Shown in pieces: positions 7,024 to 13,910 of a stretch of 14,171 nt of DNA. A model generated the notes under the pieces. The model was not told where the DNA came from, did no database searches, and saw only the letters and a list, made by a program, of their open reading frames with translations. The translations under genes and the position numbers were made by a program. The stretch comes from JBBIRM01 sp037441765. GTDB taxonomy: Bacteria > Desulfobacterota > BSN033 > UBA1163. The stretch is from positions 1 to 14,171 of the forward strand of contig JBBIRM010000065.1 in NCBI GenBank assembly GCA_037441765.1. The letters are read 5' to 3'. Every line of letters begins with the position of its first letter. Position 1 is the first letter of the stretch.

Positions 7024-7983
7024 TTACTTGATTTTAAGTCCTTTCTCTGTAAAGTATCTAATCGCCCCTGGATGTAAGGGAATGGGAGATCCCCCCACCT
7101 GAGGATCCAGGGCTATGAACCTTGCCTCCCTATGAACTGATATCAACTCTGGTTTATGGTCAAAAATGGTCTTTACGATATCATAGACATGGTCCCCTTT
7201 CATCTTCTCATGACAGACAAGGAGATTCCAAACCACAGCGATCTCAACATCAGTATCCTGCCCAGGGTAGGTCTTTGCAGGGATAATCCCCTTCACATAG
7301 AGGGGACCGTACTTTTCTCTCATTTTAGGAATCGCATCTCCATGGCTGATCAATTTGATTTTAATCCCAGGGGTGGCTGCAAGATCGGTTACCGAGGCCG
7401 TTGGAAGACCTCCATCCCAGAAATAAGCATCGATCTTTCTATCTTTTAATGCCCCTGCTGATTCAGAAGCCCCCAATTTATCCCGTGTCATATCCTTATC
7501 TGGATCAAGTCCATAGGCCTCAAGAACCCTAAGGGCCTTAACTTCTGTCCCACTACCCGGGGCGCCTGTTGAAACCCTCTTCCCCTTCAGGTCGGTCACT
7601 TTTTCAATTCCCTTGCCTTCTAAGGTTACGATATGCATATTATTTGGGTAGAGGACAGCAACTGTTCTTAAAGGAATCTTCTCTTTAAATTTCCCCTTTC
7701 CCTGATAGGCATCCCATCCCACATCTGCCATGATTAGGGCCAGGTCTGCCTTTCCAGCCCCAACCAGAAGACAATTATCCACAGAGGCAGTGGTCACTTC
7801 TGCAGTAGCCTCTGCATAGGGGATATATTTAGAGATAATATTAGCCATTCCTCCCCCCATTGGATAATATACGCCTCCTGTTCCACCTGTAGCGATGGAG
7901 AGTTTTAAAGACTTTTGAGCCCATGCATGGGGAACGCAAAAGACAAAAGCAACCATTATACTTATTATGAATATTCGCCTCAT
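7024..7983 (-). CDS. TAXI family TRAP transporter solute-binding protein
   Basis: The periplasmic receptor of the TRAP importer, TAXI subfamily. The 319-aa precursor has a clear signal peptide (MRRIFIISIMVAFVFCVPHAWA, cleaved after AWA) and then SLKLSIATGGTGGVYYPMGG, the family signature after which TAXI is named. Other family features are VDNCLLVGAGKADLALI, GKRVSTGAPGSGTEVKA, AYFWDGGLPTASV and the C-terminal LHPGAIRYFTEKG. I chose ATG 7983 because AGGAGGGTCCT precedes it at ideal spacing. The frame stays open a further 33 codons upstream, but that part lies in the promoter and repeat. First gene of the operon. Known TAXI ligands are few, so none is assigned. Confidence 0.94.
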   Translation of the reverse strand: MRRIFIISIMVAFVFCVPHAWAQKSLKLSIATGGTGGVYYPMGGGMANIISKYIPYAEATAEVTTASVDNCLLVGAGKADLALIMADVGWDAYQGKGKFKEKIPLRTVAVLYPNNMHIVTLEGKGIEKVTDLKGKRVSTGAPGSGTEVKALRVLEAYGLDPDKDMTRDKLGASESAGALKDRKIDAYFWDGGLPTASVTDLAATPGIKIKLISHGDAIPKMREKYGPLYVKGIIPAKTYPGQDTDVEIAVVWNLLVCHEKMKGDHVYDIVKTIFDHKPELISVHREARFIALDPQVGGSPIPLHPGAIRYFTEKGLKIK

Positions 7984-8019
7984 AGGACCCTCCTTCTTAC
8001 AAGAATTATTTTGTTTTCT

Positions 8020-8049
8020 TTTATATAAAATTTTAACCTGCCTTGTCAA
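8020..8049 (-). promoter_or_regulatory. Sigma70-type promoter of the TRAP-TAXI operon
   Basis: On the minus strand, TTGACA (8049-8044) is followed after 18 bases by TATAAA (8025-8020); the overlapping hexamer ATATAA gives a 17-base spacer. Transcription would start near 8013, about 30 bases before the ATG at 7983. The -35 box lies 10 bp after the conserved end of the dispersed repeat. Confidence 0.55.
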
Positions 8050-8059
8050 CAATGAATTT

Positions 8060-8166
8060 AGAGTTCTGAAAAAGTCCTTCAAAGACTGGGGAGGTGGGGT
8101 TTCAAACCCTTCCCTCCGAGAAATTAAACGAATCTAAAACGTAGGGCAAGGGCTTGTCCCTTGCCT
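8060..8166 (-). repeat. Dispersed repeat, copy B, with hairpin
   Basis: Related to the other two copies but shorter. From the gene-proximal side it has the end block (read towards the gene: ACTTTTTCAGAACTCT), one copy of ACTGGGGAGGTGGGGT (8085-8100), then a 29-base block (8117-8145) identical to the last 29 bases of the window. A hairpin follows (8145-8165) with 8-bp arms GGCAAGGG and CCCTTGCC. The core seen in the other copies (TTGCTAACAATCG and onwards) is missing, so this looks like an internally deleted version. Because it lies 10 bp after the cobalamin adenosyltransferase gene, the hairpin might also end that transcript. The run of T after it is short, so I am unsure. Confidence 0.75.
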
Positions 8167-8175
8167 CATTTGGTT

Positions 8176-8733
8176 TTATAGAAAGGTTTTATAGGAAGGG
8201 TGTTTAGGCTTCACCCTTGCTCTTTTCTCCTCTTTTCTTGCAAGGAGGTAAAGGACATCAGAAAGACGATTGAGATATTCCAGTATTTTTAAATTATGAA
8301 GCATCCTTTTAGATTTCATCTTTGTTACCAATCTTTCTACCTTTCTCGAAATCGCCCGAGCAACATCCAATATGCTCGACACCTTTAATTCCCCATATAT
8401 AATGAATTGAGGGTCAGGTTTTAATGACCTTTCCAGATCTCGAGAAAGATGATCCAGCCAATCGACCTCTTTTTGGGTAATCTCCCCTTTTAGAAAATTG
8501 CGGTTCTCCCCAGATAGGGCAAGCTCTGCCCCTATTGTAAAAAGATGGTTCTGAATAGTGATTAACACCTTTTTTAGCGGTTTATCACTCGAGACGGTCC
8601 TGGCCAATCCCAAGAAGGAGTTTAGTTCATCCAGAGTCCCATAGGTTTCAGGTCTGAGATGATATTTGGGCACTCGCTTCCCATTTAAAAGTCCTGTAAA
8701 ACCCTTGTCCCCTTTTTTTGTGCTGATGGGCAT
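8176..8733 (-). CDS. PduO-type ATP:cob(I)alamin adenosyltransferase
   Basis: Transfers the adenosyl group of ATP to cob(I)alamin, making adenosylcobalamin; cytoplasmic, normally a trimer. The 185-aa protein has the PduO-type N-terminal nucleotide-binding segment (KKGDKGFTGL) and RPETYGTLDELNSFLG with D35, the aspartate of the known salt bridge. F110 and the pair R126/R130 match the residues described for the Lactobacillus enzyme, and YLNRLSDVLYLLARKEE is at the C-terminus. The family's PGG turn is replaced by YGE and the first motif reads KKGD rather than RTGD, so this is a divergent member. No strong Shine-Dalgarno precedes ATG 8733. It follows the flavoprotein gene by 33 bp. The product is the cofactor that the class II RNR encoded further upstream requires. 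Confidence 0.88.
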   Translation of the reverse strand: MPISTKKGDKGFTGLLNGKRVPKYHLRPETYGTLDELNSFLGLARTVSSDKPLKKVLITIQNHLFTIGAELALSGENRNFLKGEITQKEVDWLDHLSRDLERSLKPDPQFIIYGELKVSSILDVARAISRKVERLVTKMKSKRMLHNLKILEYLNRLSDVLYLLARKEEKRARVKPKHPSYKTFL

Positions 8734-8766
8734 AGTAGTCAGTGTTAAGTGGAGGGTGTAAATTAG

Positions 8767-10389
8767 TTAATTATCCCTTCCTGAACGTTCAATGAGTCTA
8801 TGAGTAATCTGAGGTTCACCTTTTTCAAGCCGGTAGCATGTATTTTTTAACCAATTTTCATCATCCTGTTCTGCAAAATCTTTACGAAAGAATGAACCTC
8901 TGCTCTCCTTCCTAAGAAGACTCCCTTTCAACATGGCTTTGATGAGTAACAGTCCATTTTCCAACTCCCTTTTTTTAAAAAGTTCTTTTAAACTCTCTGG
9001 ATAGACCCTTTCAATCCTCTTCTCTAAAGAGGTTAACTGAGCCATTCCTCTATGTAACGAATCTTCATCTCTGATGGGACCTAAATATTTCCATGCCAGA
9101 TCCTTCAGTTCCACCATAAGGTCTTTTGGATGATCAAAAACCCCTTTCCTCTTTTTGAGGTAAGCCTTCGCCCTCTTTTCCCACCTTCGATTTAATATCT
9201 CTGGATCAACCGAGAGGGTTCTTTGTGACTCTTTTATGTGGACATATTCGACTGCTGACTGTCCTGCCACTATACCGGTCACAACACATTCAGTAAGTGC
9301 ATTTCCACCAAGTCGGTTAGCACCATGGACCCCCCAAATCGTTTCCCCTGAAGCAAAAAGTCCTAAAAGTTCGGTTCTACATTTCTCATCTACTTCAACC
9401 CCTCCCATAAAGAAATGAACAGCAGGGGAGATTAGGAAAGGCCTCTCCCGAAAGGGAAATTTTGATTTTATTAGAAAGTTAAGTGGGTAATATTTCCATT
9501 TCTCATCTCCAACTCGGGTTAAATCAAAAAAGACATCACCACTCTCTGAAGCCTCGTAAAGGGAAACAGCAAGACGGTCTCTTTGTGTTATGATGGCTTG
9601 ATTTAAATCTTCTTTGATCTCTAACTTTTCTAAGAGGTCTTCTCCTTTCTCATTGAACAATCTCGCTTCTTCAGGGTAAGGGGGGTAGAGGATGAAGGTA
9701 GAAAGCCTTGGTTCAGCAAGGACAAATGGATAAAATTGAACAAATTCCATATCCAACAAGGGAAGACCTGCCCGAAGGGCTATGGCGTATCCATCTCCAA
9801 GGATGCTTTTCTGATTGTCGTTTCTTCTGTAGATCCCTCCGCCTCCTCCCGTTGCGAGAATAATTGCCTTTGACCTGACCAAAAGAGGCCTTCCATCTTT
9901 ATAGAATCCAAAGGCCCCTTGAACTTCATCCTCTTCAATCACTAAATCAAAAATGGTTAGTCCAGGGAAGAGTTGAATCGAACTTTTTCTTAATCTATTT
10001 AGGAGGGACCTGATTAAAATGACTCCTGGAAGTTGAAATTCATCCCTTTTCCGATCAACCGTATATCCAACTCCCCTTTCAACCAGAGGAACTCCATACC
10101 TTCTTAATTTTTCTATCGCCTCAGACCCTTTCTCAACCAATATCTTTACCAATGGAAGATGGTTTAGTCCTTTACCTGATTCCAGAGTTGCTGTGAGATG
10201 GTCTTGTTTTGAGAAGCGAGAATTTTCTGCGCTAAAGGCACCATTGGCAAGAGATGAGTTTGTTCCAAACCCGATGCTAAACTTTCCAACTAAGAGGGGC
10301 TTGATGCCCATTGATTCTGCTTCTAAGGCAGAGACGATCCCAGCCAGACCACTTCCAATTACAAGGAGATCCGTTGAAATTTCTTCCAT
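8767..10389 (-). CDS. Soluble fumarate reductase/NadB-like FAD flavoprotein
   Basis: Member of the succinate dehydrogenase/fumarate reductase/L-aspartate oxidase flavoprotein family, 540 aa. Domains in order: the FAD-binding Rossmann start DLLVIGSGLAG (7-17), ILATGGGGGIYRR (177-189), a substrate domain with R270 in TQRDR, H325 in PAVHFFMGGVEVD, FASGETIWGVHGANRLGGNAL (345-364), and the C-terminal helical domain with ESRGSFFRKDF. R270, H325 and R359 fit the catalytic and substrate-binding residues of the family. The histidine that holds FAD covalently in SdhA/FrdA appears absent (FGTNSSLANGAF), so FAD is probably non-covalent. There is no iron-sulfur or membrane-anchor gene next to it. A desulforedoxin-like gene lies just upstream and may provide electrons. 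The start at ATG 10389 has only a weak Shine-Dalgarno (GAGTGG). The substrate is not certain. Confidence 0.85.
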   Translation of the reverse strand: MEEISTDLLVIGSGLAGIVSALEAESMGIKPLLVGKFSIGFGTNSSLANGAFSAENSRFSKQDHLTATLESGKGLNHLPLVKILVEKGSEAIEKLRRYGVPLVERGVGYTVDRKRDEFQLPGVILIRSLLNRLRKSSIQLFPGLTIFDLVIEEDEVQGAFGFYKDGRPLLVRSKAIILATGGGGGIYRRNDNQKSILGDGYAIALRAGLPLLDMEFVQFYPFVLAEPRLSTFILYPPYPEEARLFNEKGEDLLEKLEIKEDLNQAIITQRDRLAVSLYEASESGDVFFDLTRVGDEKWKYYPLNFLIKSKFPFRERPFLISPAVHFFMGGVEVDEKCRTELLGLFASGETIWGVHGANRLGGNALTECVVTGIVAGQSAVEYVHIKESQRTLSVDPEILNRRWEKRAKAYLKKRKGVFDHPKDLMVELKDLAWKYLGPIRDEDSLHRGMAQLTSLEKRIERVYPESLKELFKKRELENGLLLIKAMLKGSLLRKESRGSFFRKDFAEQDDENWLKNTCYRLEKGEPQITHRLIERSGRDN

Positions 10390-10410
10390 AAGGGCATTCC
10401 ACTCTGAATC

Positions 10411-10434
10411 GCCTGATTTTTAAATGGCCTGATT
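10411..10434 (-). repeat. Pair of 8-bp direct repeats upstream of the flavoprotein gene
   Basis: AATCAGGC (minus strand) occurs twice, with starts 16 bases apart, within the 79-bp gap before the flavoprotein gene. It could be a tandem regulator site or chance. No convincing -35/-10 pair lies with it. Confidence 0.2.
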
Positions 10435-10468
10435 CTTGAAGATTTAAAAATGCAATAAAATTTTGGGC

Positions 10469-10636
10469 CTATTTCTTGGGTTTCATAGGCTTTTCGCAGC
10501 AGATGATATCACAGGTATCAACACACCCGCAGATTTCATCCACCGTGACCACGAGCCCGCATACACTGCATTTATAGACATCGCCCTTCTTAACTCCCTT
10601 TTTTGCCACTCTTTTCGCTGTCTTCTTAACTGCCAT
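10469..10636 (-). CDS. Small desulforedoxin-like metal protein with extra cysteines
   Basis: A 55-aa protein. After a lysine-rich N-terminal tail (AVKKTAKRVAKKGVKK) it reads GDVYKCSVCGLVVTVDE, then a cysteine-rich insertion CGCVDTC, then IICCEKPMKPKK. Desulforedoxin and the N-terminal domain of desulfoferrodoxin share this plan: CxxC near the start, adjacent CC near the end, and a terminal pattern close to CCGExM. So C23, C26, C46 and C47 should bind one iron in a rubredoxin-like site. C36, C38 and C42 are extra. It probably carries electrons in the cytoplasm. ATG 10636 is set by an ideal Shine-Dalgarno (GAAAGGAGG). It lies between the DUF3108 gene (28 bp) and the flavoprotein gene (79 bp). 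It ends in TAG. Confidence 0.82.
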   Translation of the reverse strand: MAVKKTAKRVAKKGVKKGDVYKCSVCGLVVTVDEICGCVDTCDIICCEKPMKPKK

Positions 10637-10664
10637 TGTTTCCTCCTTTCAGTGGATTAGGTAT

Positions 10665-11477
10665 TTATTTTCCACATTCCCCATTTTCCTCTACTCTTTC
10701 CAATTCAAACCTCACATTTCCAATAGGAAGATCCAGTTCCATCAGGAAGGGTATCTTTCTCCCATCTGCCAAATACCATATTCGAATGACCCCCTCCTGA
10801 TCGCCAAAGTTGGAAAATGAGGTAGTGGATTCAAGACAGATGGCATCTACCCTTCCAAACATCTTCGATCTTACTTGTTCACTCCTTGTTCGAAAAACCA
10901 TCTCTCTTAACTTCATCCCATCATAAATAGACATTCTGAGTTCTTGCCCTGGAAGGATATCTTCTTTTAAATAATATTTTGCAAATATGGAAAGAGGATC
11001 ATAGGTATTTGGGGGAAGGGAAATTTCTCGCCCCCCATTTTTATCTGTTATTTCAATCACTTTTCTGTTTGCAAAGTCAAAGGTTAAAGTCTGATGGTAA
11101 TTTTTATCTTTAATAATAAATCCTTTTTGGTCTATCTCCTTCGTATATTGAAGGGGTTGGAGAGTTTCAGAATCCATTATGGAGGTGAAGCGATTATGTA
11201 CGCTCAAGAGTGCTCCAATCTTTTGAAATGAATCCAGATGGATCTGAATTTGGTAAGAAGGTCTTCCCTGTTCGAATTTCCCGTTTCCAATTTTCAGAGA
11301 GGCTTTGAGAATGGGGATCCCCAAACTCTTAGCAGTATAGAAGAAGGATTTCACAGATTGTATTGAAACTTCGTTATTCCATTTCCCCTCTCTTCCATGG
11401 CAGAGGGAGTAAAACCATAAAAAGATTCCTATGAGGCATAGGTTTATAATTCCTATCTTCAACTTTTCGCTCTTCAT
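10665..11477 (-). CDS. Exported DUF3108 protein
   Basis: A 270-aa protein with an N-terminal hydrophobic segment (about residues 7-28, IGIINLCLIGIFLWFYSLCHG) that acts as a signal peptide or anchor, then a beta-rich domain likely in the periplasm. Segments such as YTKEIDQKGFIIKDKNYHQ, PPNTYDPLSIFAKYYL and IRIWYLADGRKIPFLMELD fit the DUF3108 family, which has no settled function. ATG 11477 has AGGA about 10 bases upstream. The gene lies 82 bp after nrdJ and has a possible promoter of its own (11519-11546). Nothing links it directly to nucleotide reduction. Confidence 0.78.
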   Translation of the reverse strand: MKSEKLKIGIINLCLIGIFLWFYSLCHGREGKWNNEVSIQSVKSFFYTAKSLGIPILKASLKIGNGKFEQGRPSYQIQIHLDSFQKIGALLSVHNRFTSIMDSETLQPLQYTKEIDQKGFIIKDKNYHQTLTFDFANRKVIEITDKNGGREISLPPNTYDPLSIFAKYYLKEDILPGQELRMSIYDGMKLREMVFRTRSEQVRSKMFGRVDAICLESTTSFSNFGDQEGVIRIWYLADGRKIPFLMELDLPIGNVRFELERVEENGECGK

Positions 11478-11518
11478 GGAACATTTCCTAAATTCAACAT
11501 ACCAACAGGTTTTCTTCT

Positions 11519-11546
11519 ATTATCTCAAAATTGAATCATTTGTCCA
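11519..11546 (-). promoter_or_regulatory. Possible promoter of the DUF3108-to-PduO gene series
   Basis: On the minus strand, TGGACA (11546-11541) and GATAAT (11524-11519) are 16 bases apart, each one base from consensus. The start would be near 11512, about 35 bases before the ATG at 11477. It would let the four genes downstream of nrdJ be expressed separately from it. Confidence 0.4.
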
Positions 11547-11559
11547 TAGAAAATTTCCT

Positions 11560-13836
11560 TTATCCACAGTCAGAGTATCCACACATACATTTGACGCAGC
11601 CTTCTTCAAAGATGAGAGGTCCACCACATTCAGGGCATGCCCCCCTTAAAAAGAGGGTAGGGGATGGGGTGATGGTTTGTCCTAATGAACCTTTTGAAAT
11701 AAAAGTTCCCTCCCGAGGGGAATCTTTAGTTTGAATTGGCCGCTTCATCTGGAGGTGCCATTCAATCGCCTTTGCCACCGCATCCGAACAGGATAGGATT
11801 TTTCCCTCCTGATACCACACTGGTACATGGCAACTAATTCCTTTTAATTGTCGAATGACATCCTCAGGCTCTATCCCTGATCGAAAAGCCAGAGAGACCA
11901 GGCGGCCAATGGCTTCGGATTGAGAGGCAGCGCAACCTCCTGCCTTTCCAATCTGGTTGAAGATTTCAAAAAGGTTTCCTTCTTCATCCTCATTGATCGT
12001 CACATAAAGATTCCCACATCCCGTCCTAATCTTTCGTGTTGAGCCATGGATCACATCCTTTCGAGCCCTGGGCCTTCTCTCTGACAAGGTCGATGGGATT
12101 TCCTCTCCGGATTTTTTCTCAATTAAAGGCGCAACCCCTTTATAAAGGACCTGTTTTTCCCGACTTCTATCCCTATAGATAGTCACCCCTTTACAACCCA
12201 GTTGAAAGGCCAATCGGTAAACCTTTGCTACATCATCGATGGTAGCCTCATACGGAAAGTTAACCGTCTTAGAGACGGCATTATCGGTATACTTCTGAAA
12301 GGCAGCCTGCATTCGAATATGGTCTTCAGGAGAGATATCGTGGGCAGTAACAAAAAGACTTTTTATCCTTGCTGGGACCTCTGGGATCTCTCTGAGGTGA
12401 CCATACTGTGATATCTTTTTCATCAGATCTTCTGAATAGAATCCCTCATCTTTTGCTATCGTCTCAAAAAAGGGATTAACTTCCAAAAGCTCCTTACCAT
12501 CGAGGACATGGCGGACAAAGGCTAAGGCAAAGAGAGGTTCAATCCCTGAAGAGGTACCTGCAATAATGGAGATGGTGCCTGCAGGGGCGATGGTGGTGAT
12601 GGTGGCATTTCTCATAGCATCCCATCTACGCCTAAGTACACTTCCCTCAAAATTTGGGAATGATCCTCGCTTTAAGGCCAATTGCCTTGAAGCCATTCTC
12701 CCTTTCTCCTGGATGAAGGACATTATTCTTTCTGCAAGATTCAATGCCTCTGGGCTGTTGTAAGGAATACCAAGTTGAATTAACATGTCAGCAAATCCCA
12801 TAACCCCCAAACCAATCTTTCGATTGGCCTTGGTCATTGCTTCAATTTGAGGGAGGGTATAACGGTTCATATCGATCACATTGTCCAGAAAATGAACCGC
12901 TTTATTGACGACCACTTCTAATTTCTCCCAATCGACCCCTCCATCTCGAACCATATGGGAGAGGTTGATCGAACCAAGGTTACATGATTCGTATGGAAGC
13001 AGGGGTTGCTCCCCACAAGGATTTGTGCTTTCAATCTCTCCCACCTGAGGGGTCGGATTGTCCTGGTTGATTCGATCAAGAAATATGATTCCTGGATCTC
13101 CATTCTTCCAAGCAAAGTAGACCATTCTTTCAAAAACATCAGAGGCATCCAGATAACGGACGCTCTCTTTGGTCCTTGGATTTCGAAGGGGGTACTTTTG
13201 ATTCTTCTCCACCGCTTCCATAAATTCATTCGTTGCCGCAACAGAGATATTAAAATTGTTGAACCGATGATCTCCATCTTTACATTGGATAAAATCAAGA
13301 ATATCAGGGTGATCTACACGAAGAATACCCATATTTGCACCCCTTCGAGTCCCGCCTTGTTTTATGGCCTCTGTTGCAGTATCAAAGATACTCATAAAAG
13401 AGATCGGTCCACTTGAGATCCCTTTTGTCGATCCCACCATATCATTTTTGGGCCTAAGCCTCGAAAAGGAAAACCCCGTTCCTCCCCCGCTCTTCTGGAT
13501 CAAGGCCATCTGTTTTAAGGCATCAAAGATCTCCTCCATAGAATCTCCTAATGGAAGGACAAAACAGGCAGAAAGTTGTTGGATTTCTCTTCACGCATTA
13601 AATAAAGTAGGGGAATTTGGGAGGAAGTCCAGTGAGGCCATGAGGCCATAGAATTCTTCTTCAATTGGTGAAAGATCAATTTGTGGATCGTAAAATTTAT
13701 CGGCCTGGGCCACATTTTTCGCTACCCGCCAAAAAAGGTCTTCCACAGTCTCAATGACATTGCCATGGAGGTCTTTCTGAAGATATCGTTTTTTAAGAAC
13801 GGTCTTTGCGTTTTCTGTGAGACGAATATTTCCCAT
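11560..13836 (-). CDS. nrdJ: Class II (B12-dependent) ribonucleotide reductase, interrupted by an in-frame TGA
   Basis: Reduces ribonucleotides to deoxyribonucleotides using an adenosylcobalamin-derived radical, with or without oxygen. The frame runs 758 codons from ATG 13836 (GGGAGG just upstream) to TAA 11560, broken once by TGA at codon 82. The first part ends DFLPNSPTLFNA. After the TGA the same frame continues REIQQLSACFVLPLGDSMEEI, as in intact homologues, where the position is Gly (NAGRE). Visible sites numbered on the full frame: redox Cys C91 in SACF, the radical site NPCGE with C274 and E276, and the second redox Cys C285 in ESCNLGSINL. The C-terminal tail has CPECGG and CVKCMCGYSDC, expected to re-reduce the active site. 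There is no ATP-cone at the N-terminus. One GGA-to-TGA change explains the break, either a sequencing error or a nonsense mutation. A restart at ATG 13539 (AGGAG just upstream) would lose C91 and so should not give normal enzyme. Confidence 0.9.
13591..13593 (-). other. In-frame TGA in nrdJ at a conserved glycine position
   Basis: On the minus strand the codons around it read AAT GCG TGA AGA GAA, where homologues have Asn-Ala-Gly-Arg-Glu. The frame is open and recognisable on both sides, with no insertion or deletion. It is 9 codons before the codon of redox cysteine C91. Confidence 0.9.
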
Positions 13837-13868
13837 CCTTCCCTCCCCAAAAGATGTTTATAAAAATA

Positions 13869-13897
13869 ATGTTTACTTCTCTCTTTTTCTTTGTCAA
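13869..13897 (-). promoter_or_regulatory. Possible promoter of nrdJ
   Basis: On the minus strand a consensus TTGACA (13897-13892) is followed after 17 bases by AAACAT (13874-13869), or after 16 by TAAACA. The -10 match is weak. It is supported mainly by its place: about 30 bases before the nrdJ start region and 13 bp after the conserved end of the dispersed repeat. I see no cobalamin riboswitch; the leader is too short for one. Confidence 0.35.
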
Positions 13898-13910
13898 GTA
13901 AAATGATGGA

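Noticed and set aside
7984..8082. Longer N-terminus for the TAXI binding protein, starting at 8082
   Set aside because: It would put 33 charged residues before a perfect signal peptide and run through the promoter into the repeat; the Shine-Dalgarno supports ATG 7983.
10463..10660. Plus-strand 65-aa ORF
   Set aside because: It is the antisense shadow of the small desulforedoxin-like gene, which has an ideal ribosome site and metal-binding motifs.
11640..11700. Linker before the NrdJ C-terminal cysteine tail (TITPSPTLFLRG) as an inserted palindromic repeat
   Set aside because: The DNA is C-rich and looks repeat-like, but linkers here vary naturally and I find no second copy in the window.
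11560..13539. A naturally split NrdJ with a second protein starting at ATG 13539
   Set aside because: The AGGAG before that ATG is part of the conserved coding sequence, and the second piece would lack redox cysteine C91. A single interrupted gene fits better.
13591..13593. The TGA in nrdJ as selenocysteine
   Set aside because: The position is glycine in the family, not cysteine, and I see no clear bacterial SECIS hairpin in the bases that follow.
13591..13593. TGA read as glycine throughout the genome (as in Gracilibacteria)
   Set aside because: About 4000 other codons in the window contain no in-frame TGA, and glycine is coded normally; a reassigned code would show many. The gene content also does not fit that group.
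13837..13910. Cobalamin riboswitch before nrdJ
   Set aside because: The leader is about 30-75 bases and has no B12-box-like sequence or suitable stems; a cobalamin riboswitch needs far more length.
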